5,652 nucleotides of DNA from the NCBI GenBank assembly GCA_913031335.1, contig CAJWGI010000106.1, positions 1 to 5,652 on the forward strand, in the 5' to 3' direction. The notes beneath the pieces are model-generated. The model was not told where the DNA came from. It saw nothing but the letters and a program-made list of their open reading frames with translations, and made no database searches. Of the stretch, positions 1 to 5,652 are shown piece after piece; the stretch's first letter is position 1; each line of letters begins with the position of its first letter. Both the position numbers and the translations under genes were made by a program. The stretch is from an uncultured Anaerolineales bacterium. GTDB lineage: Bacteria > Chloroflexota > Anaerolineae > Anaerolineales > UBA11657.

Positions 1-582
1 GCTGTGGCTGTAATACATTTCGATTTCATCCGCCTGCCATTCGCCGCGCTAGTGGCGGTGGGACTGCTGATGTTCGCGGGCACTTACGCGCTGGTGCACT
101 ATGCGGAGGACTACAAAGCGCAACTGGAAGCCGAGCGTGGGCGCGCGCTGGGCGAGGTGGTTGGCGGCGGGTTGTGGCAGCCGATTACACGTTTCCTGCG
201 GCGCGCCGGGATCGTGCTTCTCGTGGATAGTTTCATTGTCGTGATGGCGTACGCGCTGGCTTTTGGGCTGCGCTTTTCGCGCGGTATGGATGCGGCTTTC
301 CCTTTCTTTCTCGGGTTGCGCGATGGTATCATCGCGATTGTGTTCGTGCATCTGACGTTGAACGCGGCGCTGGGCGCCTATGTGCGGCGTTGGCCCCGGG
401 TGAGAGCAGCGACCGCGCTCCGCTTCGGCGCGGCCGCGGCAGCCGCTGGCCTCGCCCTAACGGTGGGCGAGGTGCTGCTGGGGCCGGTGCGCGCCATTCC
501 ACTCTCGGTGCTTGGGATGGGGGCCATATTTTCGTGCGCAGGTTTTCTCGGGTTGCGTCATGTCCGCACCGGTGAGCGCTAA
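1..582 (+). CDS. Multi-spanning membrane protein, CapD/WbpM-like membrane domain at C-terminus; 5' end outside window
   Basis: The frame is open from base 1, so this is read as the last 193 residues of a longer gene. A GTG at 4 could start it, but too little upstream sequence is present to judge. Five hydrophobic segments are seen at about residues 12-33, 69-91, 108-128, 139-162 and 165-187. A charged linker at 35-66 (AEDYKAQLEAERGR and following) separates the first from the rest. The last four helices, with the LLVDSFIV, ALAFGLRF and AIPLSVLGMG motifs and a final GLRHVR, resemble the N-terminal membrane domain of CapD/WbpM/PglF nucleotide-sugar dehydratases. The protein ends at TAA exactly where the cytoplasmic dehydratase would begin, and no dehydratase sequence follows in any frame. 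The first helix could be the last helix of a WecA/MraY-like phosphoglycosyltransferase, making a fusion; this is inference from context. The family resemblance is from memory, moderate confidence; the membrane topology is clear. Confidence 0.75.
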   Translation, partial: AVAVIHFDFIRLPFAALVAVGLLMFAGTYALVHYAEDYKAQLEAERGRALGEVVGGGLWQPITRFLRRAGIVLLVDSFIVVMAYALAFGLRFSRGMDAAFPFFLGLRDGIIAIVFVHLTLNAALGAYVRRWPRVRAATALRFGAAAAAAGLALTVGEVLLGPVRAIPLSVLGMGAIFSCAGFLGLRHVRTGER

Positions 583-585
583 AGT

Positions 586-590
586 GGAGG
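586..590 (+). promoter_or_regulatory. Shine-Dalgarno site GGAGG for the GT-C membrane protein
   Basis: GGAGG lies 8 bases before the ATG at 599 and 4 bases after the TAA of the upstream gene. It is the best ribosome-binding site in the window and decides the start of the next gene, against the in-frame ATGs at 512 and 560, which have no comparable site upstream. Confidence 0.8.
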
Positions 591-598
591 CTATTGCC

Positions 599-2623
599 AT
601 GATGGCTCCGGGCAGGCGGGCGCATACCTGTGCCGCGCTGGCAATCGCGCTTAGTTTCATGCTTGTGGGCGGGTTACGCGCCATTGCCACCCCGCTGATA
701 GACAATCTGGGTGGACACCCAGACGAGGTATTTCATTTTGCGCGCTCGCTGGAGCGGGCGCGGCTGCTGGCGCTAGATTTCGGGCTGCCCGCCCCGCGCT
801 TTTCGGAGGCGGAGCTGACCGCGCTAGGGACACGGGGCGCCGATTTGTGCGGACTCGGCATCAGTAGCGCTGCCGGATGTGAGCGCAACGCAGATCGGTT
901 GCCCGCGGGCAGCGGAGAAATACGCGGGAGCGGAGTGTACCTGGCGCACGGGCTGGCGCAGCTGCTGCTGCCGGTGAGCAACACGCATTCGCGTCTGCTT
1001 TTTGGGCGCATGGCCGCGCTCGGGGTGGGCCTCGCGCTGGCATGGGTGGCGTACCGCCTCGGCTGTGCGTTGTTTGCGGAAAGGATGATCGCACTGGCGG
1101 CGGCCGCGCTGATCGTGCTGCTACCCTCTGTTAGCGGCATCCTGAGCGCGCTCTCCACAGAAGGCCCTGCGCTGCTGGCCGTGGCCCTGCTGCTGTGGGC
1201 GGCGGTGGCTATCAATCTGCGTGGCTTTTCTGCCGCAAGGTCGTTAGGTCTCGGCCTAGCGATTTTGGCGGTCATGTTCACGAAGATCACCGCGCTGGCG
1301 GCGGCGCCGGCGGCGGGGCTGCTGCTTCTGCATCGTGCTGGCTTCCGCTGGCGCGGGCTGATGCTGGCTGCGCTGGTCGGTGTGTCCGCTCTGGCGGCTG
1401 GAATTGGCATGACGTCTCCCGCTCTGGCCGGAGCGGCGCACTGGTACTCCGAGCGTGCTCCCGCGATGGTGCCGATTCACGGCATGCCTGCTGGACTGGC
1501 AGAGCAGGTTGTTTGGACAGATAGCTACGATGTGGATCCGCTCCCGCTATGGCTACGCGATGTGGATCCGCCCCCGCTGGGCAGCAACGTGATTTTGACC
1601 ACGCGCGATGTGGTGCAATTCCTCCCCGCGAGTGTTTCGCGCCGGCTGGGGGGACAGCGGCTTAGCGTGGGGGCGTGGATGGTGGCGCCGAAGGGCAGCC
1701 GGCTTCATGCGCCCGAAGTAATCTTGGCATCCGATAACGGTCCCCAGAGCGCTCTTCTGAGAAGAGTGGTTACGGCTAGCGGCGACTGGCAGTTCGTGGC
1801 TTATGAGGTTCAGCTTCCGGCGCAGGTGCCCGATGTGGGCGTGCGGTTCCGCAGTCATGAAGTTCCCATGCTCTGGGACGGCGCCACGCTTGCTTCGGGG
1901 TCGTATCTGGCTTCCGGGCAACCACCCGTCTACGATGACGCCACCGCGACCACGGGCGAGTGGGACGGCGTGCGCTTCGAGAACCTGCTCAAGAACGGCT
2001 CGGGCGAGGTCGTGTGGAAAAGCGCGCCAACCGGTTTGAGATGGTTCGTCAATCGATACGGCACGAGCACATTGGCGAACCGGCTCGACGGGCAACTGTT
2101 CTCCCTTTACGACTTTGAGCGCACCGCGCTGGGCTACGCTGCCGGGGTGCGCGCCATTTTCGCCACTTTCTGGGGCTCGTTCGTCGGGGGCGACTGGCCC
2201 GGGCTGGCGCACTGGCATTACGGGGTGATCGCGGCCGTGCTTGTACTCGCAGGCTTGGGATGGCTGCGCCGCTTCCGGCGTCGCCGTGCAATGCCAGAGG
2301 CGATGCCCGCCAGCGTGGCGTTTGCGTTCCTGCTGGCCGTGCTGCTGTATCTGCTCATTGGAGTGGCGCGTATGGAGGTTTCCGCCGAATGGGTGCCGCC
2401 CCTTTTTTACGCCACGGCCCGTCACGTGCTGCCGGCAATTACTCCGGTTATACTGCTGACCGTTGGCGGTCTCGCGCAGCTCTTCTCGAAGCGCGTGACC
2501 CGGGCGGTGCTGGCATTGCTGATCGTGGGCGTGTTTCTGGCGAACGCGTGGATGCTGCTGCGCGTCGAGCTGCCCTATTTCAGCTGCCCGCTGGAGATTC
2601 GCTGGGCCTGCACCGCACTGTGA
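599..2623 (+). CDS. GT-C-type membrane protein (DUF2142-like), putative polyprenyl-phosphate-dependent glycosyltransferase with extracytoplasmic beta-sandwich loop
   Basis: 674 residues from the ATG at 599, chosen for its GGAGG site; the frame stays open to ATG 512, but that start would overlap the upstream gene by 71 bases. Residues 9-28 form a first helix or uncleaved signal anchor. A first outer loop follows with HPDE at 40-43, the place and type of acidic motif used as catalytic site in GT-C glycosyltransferases, and a cysteine pair (C84, C94) that could form a disulfide. A hydrophobic block with several helices spans about 132-270. A long extracytoplasmic region (about 271-540) looks like a beta-sandwich at 330-435 (SGDWQFVAYEVQL, then MLWDGATLASG), followed by a NLLKNGSGE turn at 462-470. 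FWGSF at 524-528 and ATARHVLP at 605-612 are typical of DUF2142 proteins. Last helices lie near 541-556, 572-590, 609-628 and 634-654. Likely role: transferring a sugar on the outer face of the membrane in glycan assembly. The membrane class is firm, DUF2142 likely, substrate unknown. Confidence 0.85.
   Translation: MMAPGRRAHTCAALAIALSFMLVGGLRAIATPLIDNLGGHPDEVFHFARSLERARLLALDFGLPAPRFSEAELTALGTRGADLCGLGISSAAGCERNADRLPAGSGEIRGSGVYLAHGLAQLLLPVSNTHSRLLFGRMAALGVGLALAWVAYRLGCALFAERMIALAAAALIVLLPSVSGILSALSTEGPALLAVALLLWAAVAINLRGFSAARSLGLGLAILAVMFTKITALAAAPAAGLLLLHRAGFRWRGLMLAALVGVSALAAGIGMTSPALAGAAHWYSERAPAMVPIHGMPAGLAEQVVWTDSYDVDPLPLWLRDVDPPPLGSNVILTTRDVVQFLPASVSRRLGGQRLSVGAWMVAPKGSRLHAPEVILASDNGPQSALLRRVVTASGDWQFVAYEVQLPAQVPDVGVRFRSHEVPMLWDGATLASGSYLASGQPPVYDDATATTGEWDGVRFENLLKNGSGEVVWKSAPTGLRWFVNRYGTSTLANRLDGQLFSLYDFERTALGYAAGVRAIFATFWGSFVGGDWPGLAHWHYGVIAAVLVLAGLGWLRRFRRRRAMPEAMPASVAFAFLLAVLLYLLIGVARMEVSAEWVPPLFYATARHVLPAITPVILLTVGGLAQLFSKRVTRAVLALLIVGVFLANAWMLLRVELPYFSCPLEIRWACTAL
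1528..1578 (+). repeat. Two-copy in-frame tandem repeat, 30-base period, inside the GT-C gene
   Basis: Bases 1528-1548 and 1558-1578 are 21-base copies differing at one base (T1542 versus C1572), 30 bases apart. They encode DVDPLPL and DVDPPPL at residues 311-317 and 321-327, at the start of the extracytoplasmic loop just before the beta-sandwich. Because the period is a multiple of three, the frame is kept. The near identity at third codon positions points to a recent small duplication. Confidence 0.8.
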
Positions 2624-2636
2624 AAGCGACAATCTG

Positions 2637-4550
2637 ATGTGCGGTATCTTCGGTGTTGTTGGCCGGGCTGACCGCGAACTCGGTGGGCGCGTGACGCGGG
2701 CAATCCACCATCGCGGTCCGGATGACAGCGGAGTCTGGGTTGACAGCACGGACACACCGGTGACGCTGGCAAACACGCGTCTTGCCATTATCGATCTCTC
2801 ACCCGCCGGGCACATGCCGATGTTGCATTCCGAGCGCAGGCTCGCCATAACCTACAATGGCGAGGTCTACAATTTCGCGGAAATCCGCGCTGAACTCGAG
2901 CAGCGCGGGCATCACTTTCGCTCGCAGAGCGATACCGAAGTTATCCTGAACGCGTACGCGCAGTGGGGCGAAGAATGCGTACACCGCTTGCGGGGCATGT
3001 TCGCTTTCCTTATCTGGGATGCGCCCCGACAGCGTCTGTTCGCCGCGCGTGACCGGCTGGGAATCAAACCGCTCTATTGGGCTGAGGCTGACAACGGTCT
3101 GCTGCTCGCTTCCGAGCTGAAGGCAATGCTGTGCAGCGGGTTGATAACCCCGGCGCTGGACTTTCACGCGCTGCATCATTTTTTGACCTTCTATGCGGTG
3201 CCGCCCCCGCGCACTATGTTGCAGGGTGTGCACGCCCTGCTTCCAGGGCATTGCCTGACGTGGGAACGCGGTAAGGTGGGCGTGCGCCAATACTGGGATG
3301 TACCCATGGTGGAGAATGGCGACCTCATGTCGGCGGGTGCTGACGCTGTCGAGATCAGGCGCGAGCTCCGCCGGCTGCTGGAAGAATCGATTCGATTGCG
3401 CATGATTGCCGATGTGCCCGTAGGCGCGTTTCTCTCGGGCGGCGTGGATTCATCCGCCGTGGTCGCGCTGATGACTCGCCTGAGCGGTGAGCGCTTACAG
3501 ACTTTTTCCATCGGCTTTCATGCGGAAGGCCAGCGCATGGACGAGCGTCGTTTTGCTGGCATTGTCGCCCGCCGCTACGACACCGAGCACAACGAAGTGG
3601 TGATATCCGGGCGTGATGTGGCCGCGCAGCTGCCCGACTTTGTGCGTGCAATGGATCAGCCCACCGGCGACGGGCTGAACACCTATCTGGTCTCGCGGGC
3701 CACCGCCCGGCATGTCAAGGTCGCGCTTTCCGGATTGGGTGGGGATGAGCTCTTTGCCGGGTATCGCCAGTACCGATATCTGCTGCAGGCGCAACGCGCC
3801 GGGAGATTGTGGAAGCGCCTGCCGGGCCCGGGAAAAGTGGCAGCACGCGCGGCTGCCCGGCAGCTGGCGCGCATCTCCGGCCGCGCGGCGCTCGCCGAGG
3901 CTCCCGGTTGGTTGGAGGCCGGTTTTCTCTCTCGCTACCTGCGGACGCGCACGCTCTTCAGCGAGGCCGCAAAGGCAGCGCTGTACCGGGATGGTGTTGC
4001 TGCGAGTCAGAACGGAATCGGCCCAAGCATTGAGTTGCTTCACCCCTTTGTGGTCGAGAGCGAGCGTGATGCGATTGTCAGGGTAACGCGGCTGGAACTG
4101 AAATCATATCTGGCGCACATGCTGCTGCGCGACACCGACGCGATGAGCATGGCGCACTCGCTGGAAGTGCGCGTGCCGCTGATTGACCACAAACTGGTCG
4201 AATTCGCAACCCGAATCCCCGCGGCTTTGAAACTGGGGCATTCGCCCCTCGGCGCGCTCCGCGGGCGCACGAAGCTGGTGTTGACCGATGCGCTGACTGA
4301 TTTGCTGCCGGCGGAAATCATGCGGCGGCGCAAGCAGGGCTTCTACATGCCCGTCGGGGCGTGGCTGCGCGGCGGGCTGCAGCCGGTGGTTGCCGAAGCC
4401 CTCTCGCGGGAATCCGTGCAACGCCGAGGCCTTTTCGACGCGGATGCGGTGGCGGGCTTGCGCAGTGATTTCGAGGCCGGTCGCGGCCCTTACATGCGCG
4501 TCTGGGCGCTGCTTATGCTCGAACTCTGGCAGCGCGAGTTTTTGGATTGA
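2637..4550 (+). CDS. asnB: Glutamine-hydrolysing asparagine synthetase family protein (AsnB-like amidotransferase)
   Basis: 637 residues, close to the ~630 of B. subtilis-type AsnB, so full length. The start is fixed by MCGIFGVVG: Cys2 becomes the N-terminal nucleophile of the class II glutaminase. Glutaminase residues expected from the family are present: R48, N74 and E76 in YNGEVYN, and D99 in SDTE. The synthetase half has the ATP-pyrophosphatase loop SGGVDSS at 267-273, SGLGGDELFAGY at 365-376, SLEVRVP at 508-514 and RRRKQGF at 563-569, whose K566 probably matches the conserved catalytic lysine. The family moves ammonia from glutamine through a tunnel to an acyl-adenylate, usually of aspartate. 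L367 stands where E. coli AsnB has Glu348, so the acceptor or mechanism may differ. It starts 13 bases after the GT-C gene with only a weak GAAAG as ribosome site, suggesting translational coupling. In a glycan cluster it may amidate a sugar acid or amino-acid substituent instead of making free asparagine; that is inference. Confidence 0.95.
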   Translation: MCGIFGVVGRADRELGGRVTRAIHHRGPDDSGVWVDSTDTPVTLANTRLAIIDLSPAGHMPMLHSERRLAITYNGEVYNFAEIRAELEQRGHHFRSQSDTEVILNAYAQWGEECVHRLRGMFAFLIWDAPRQRLFAARDRLGIKPLYWAEADNGLLLASELKAMLCSGLITPALDFHALHHFLTFYAVPPPRTMLQGVHALLPGHCLTWERGKVGVRQYWDVPMVENGDLMSAGADAVEIRRELRRLLEESIRLRMIADVPVGAFLSGGVDSSAVVALMTRLSGERLQTFSIGFHAEGQRMDERRFAGIVARRYDTEHNEVVISGRDVAAQLPDFVRAMDQPTGDGLNTYLVSRATARHVKVALSGLGGDELFAGYRQYRYLLQAQRAGRLWKRLPGPGKVAARAAARQLARISGRAALAEAPGWLEAGFLSRYLRTRTLFSEAAKAALYRDGVAASQNGIGPSIELLHPFVVESERDAIVRVTRLELKSYLAHMLLRDTDAMSMAHSLEVRVPLIDHKLVEFATRIPAALKLGHSPLGALRGRTKLVLTDALTDLLPAEIMRRRKQGFYMPVGAWLRGGLQPVVAEALSRESVQRRGLFDADAVAGLRSDFEAGRGPYMRVWALLMLELWQREFLD

Positions 4551-4595
4551 CCGGCGCGTTGCATTCACACCTGCACAATATCCATTCCACATACA
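4551..4595 (+). other. Short intergenic gap between asnB-like gene and aminotransferase gene
   Basis: These 45 bases are visibly richer in A and T than the flanking genes. They contain no purine-rich Shine-Dalgarno motif before the ATG at 4596 and no hairpin with a T-tract. They keep the reading frame of the upstream gene after its TGA. A TACAAT at 4592-4597 resembles a -10 box but overlaps the start codon, and no well-spaced -35 box precedes it, so I do not call a promoter. Confidence 0.6.
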
Positions 4596-5652
4596 ATGGT
4601 GCCGATACCGCAGACTGACCCGCACGCCAACTATCGCGCTCATCGGGTGGAGATTGACGCGGCCATGCAGCGCGTTCTCGACAGCGGACGGTACATTCTC
4701 GGGGAAGAAGTGGTCGCGTTCGAGCGCGAGTTCGCGGATTTCGTGGGTGCTGCGCACGCTGTCGGTGTGGCCTCTGGCACGGACGCGCTTGAACTGGCGC
4801 TGCGCGCGTGCGGCGTTGGCGCGGGTGATCTGGTCTTCACCGTCGCGCACACGGCGGTGGCGACGGTGGCGGCGATTGAGCACACCGGCGCGACACCGGT
4901 GCTGGTGGATATTTACCCGCACAGCTACACCATGGACGCGGACTGTCTCCAGGCTGCATTACGAGACCCGCCCCTCGGGCGGCCGCGCGCATTGGTGCCA
5001 GTGCATCTCTATGGCCATCCGGCGGATATGCCCTCTATTTGCCGGCTCGCCAAAGAGTACGGATTGTACGTTGTTGAAGATTGCGCTCAGGCGCACGGCG
5101 CTGTAATCGATGGGCGCAGTGTTGGCGCGTGGGGGCAGATGGCAGCCTTCAGTTTTTACCCAACCAAGAATCTCGGCGCGCTCGGCGATGGTGGCGCGGT
5201 GGTGAGCAGCGACGCCGCTCTGGCCGAAAAGGTACGCGCTTTGCGCCAGTACGGCTGGCACGAACGGTACGTCAGTGATTCTCCGGGCGGCAACAGCCGT
5301 CTCGACCCGTTGCAGGCGGCCATTCTGCGCGCCAAGTTGCCGCACCTGCATTTTGAAAATGGTCGGCGCAGATCACACGCGCGCCGCTATCGGGAACTGC
5401 TCGCGGGGGCGGAAATCGGGCTGCCGGCAGCGCGCTCGGACGTCCGACATGTGTATCATCAGTTTGTGATTCGCACCAAACAGCGCGACTTGCTGCGCGA
5501 GCACTTGCGTGATTTCGGCGTCAGCAGCGCGATTCACTATCCCGTGCCGGTGCACCGGCAGCCGGCGTATGCCGGCCGCGTACCGACCGCGGGAGAGCTC
5601 GCGCACAGCGATGCCGCCGCCGGCGAAATCCTGAGCCTGCCGATGCATCCAG
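4596..5652 (+). CDS. DegT/DnrJ/EryC1/StrS-family PLP-dependent sugar aminotransferase; 3' end outside window
   Basis: 352 residues are visible from the ATG at 4596 to the window edge without a stop; relatives have about 365-375. These enzymes transfer an amino group, usually from glutamate, to a keto group of a nucleotide-activated sugar in the cytoplasm. Visible landmarks: ASGTDALELAL at 59-69 (PLP phosphate site), EDCAQAHGA at 161-169 with D162 for the PLP ring nitrogen, SFYPTKNLGALGDGG at 186-200 with K191 as the Schiff-base lysine, NSRLDPLQAAILRAKL at 233-248, and HVYHQFVIR and IHYPVPVH in the C-terminal domain. The HTAVATVAAIE and PVHLYGHPADM stretches are characteristic of the EryC1/DesV/QdtB/FdtB branch, which aminates dTDP-3-keto-6-deoxyhexoses, so a 3-amino-3,6-dideoxy sugar is a reasonable guess. 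No partner isomerase or acetyltransferase lies in the window to confirm this. No ribosome site is seen; ATG 4596 and GTG 4599 are the only plausible starts upstream of the conserved core. Family assignment is very firm, substrate tentative. Confidence 0.95.
   Translation, partial: MVPIPQTDPHANYRAHRVEIDAAMQRVLDSGRYILGEEVVAFEREFADFVGAAHAVGVASGTDALELALRACGVGAGDLVFTVAHTAVATVAAIEHTGATPVLVDIYPHSYTMDADCLQAALRDPPLGRPRALVPVHLYGHPADMPSICRLAKEYGLYVVEDCAQAHGAVIDGRSVGAWGQMAAFSFYPTKNLGALGDGGAVVSSDAALAEKVRALRQYGWHERYVSDSPGGNSRLDPLQAAILRAKLPHLHFENGRRRSHARRYRELLAGAEIGLPAARSDVRHVYHQFVIRTKQRDLLREHLRDFGVSSAIHYPVPVHRQPAYAGRVPTAGELAHSDAAAGEILSLPMHP

Noticed and set aside
450..472. 8-bp inverted repeat with a 7-base loop (CCTCGCCC / GGGCGAGG), possible terminator
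   Set aside because: It is inside the coding region of a transmembrane helix and has no following T-tract.
512..598. Upstream starts (ATG 512 or ATG 560) for the GT-C protein
   Set aside because: Both overlap the preceding gene, lack a good ribosome site, and would put a non-hydrophobic extension before the first helix; ATG 599 has GGAGG at ideal spacing.
2740..2745. TTGACA, a perfect -35 hexamer
   Set aside because: It is within the asnB-like coding region and no -10-like hexamer lies at the expected spacing.
1553..2848. Long open frame on the minus strand (431 codons)
   Set aside because: It lies wholly opposite the GT-C gene and the start of the asnB-like gene. Its product is rich in Gln, Arg, His and Pro with no recognisable domain, typical of the antisense of a GC-rich gene.
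3221..3240. 20-base near-perfect palindrome in the asnB-like gene
   Set aside because: It encodes ordinary family residues (QGVHALLPG), has no loop and no regulatory context; likely chance in GC-rich coding DNA.
2637..4550. GlmS or PurF instead of asparagine synthetase
   Set aside because: All start with a Cys class II glutaminase, but this protein has the SGGVDSS ATP-pyrophosphatase synthetase half and lacks sugar-isomerase or phosphoribosyltransferase domains.
4104..4922. Minus-strand open frame of 272 codons across the asnB-like 3' end and the aminotransferase 5' end
   Set aside because: It covers two genes with strong conserved motifs on the plus strand, and its own product shows no domain.
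4390..5106. Plus-strand open frame of 238 codons bridging the last two genes
   Set aside because: It is an out-of-frame shadow: the real frames carry the asparagine synthetase C-terminus and the PLP-enzyme motifs, while this one is Arg/Trp/Ser-rich with no motif.
5545..5576. Perfect 16-base palindrome followed by GCCGGC-gtat-GCCGGC inverted repeat
   Set aside because: It falls in the conserved VPVHRQPAY segment of the aminotransferase, where Pro, Val, His, Arg and Gly codons in a GC-rich genome easily give such symmetry; no sign of an operator or att site.

Overview
The window is a GC-rich stretch of bacterial DNA, densely coding on the + strand only, and looks like the interior of a surface-polysaccharide (O-antigen, capsule or exopolysaccharide) or sugar-decoration gene cluster. 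No rRNA, tRNA, transposase, CRISPR array or taxonomic marker is visible. The organism can only be described as a high-GC bacterium; a Gram-negative such as a proteobacterium is plausible but unproven.

Layout: (1) positions 1-582 hold the 3' end of a gene for a multi-spanning membrane protein. Its last ~125 residues resemble the membrane domain found at the N-terminus of CapD/WbpM/PglF-type nucleotide-sugar dehydratases, and its upstream part may be the tail of a WecA/MraY-like phosphoglycosyltransferase. (2) After 16 bases containing a strong GGAGG ribosome-binding site comes a 674-residue GT-C-type membrane protein (599-2623, DUF2142-like). It has a large extracytoplasmic loop carrying a beta-sandwich, carbohydrate-binding-like region. 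(3) After 13 bases comes a complete 637-residue glutamine-dependent asparagine synthetase family protein (2637-4550). (4) After 45 bases comes a DegT/DnrJ/EryC1/StrS-family PLP-dependent sugar aminotransferase (4596 onward). It runs off the right edge about 15-25 residues short of its expected end.

The tight same-strand spacing suggests one operon. A coherent but inferred reading is as follows: the DegT enzyme makes an amino sugar on a nucleotide carrier, the AsnB-like enzyme adds an amide nitrogen (to aspartate or to a sugar acid or aminoacyl group), the first protein belongs to lipid-linked sugar initiation or membrane organisation, and the GT-C protein transfers sugar from a polyprenyl-phosphate donor on the outer face of the membrane.

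I found no evidence for a wholly new biological system. The points most worth a second look are a leucine in the asparagine synthetase where E. coli AsnB has the catalytically important Glu348, the beta-sandwich insert in the GT-C protein with a small internal tandem repeat beside it, and the CapD-like membrane domain that stops without its dehydratase.
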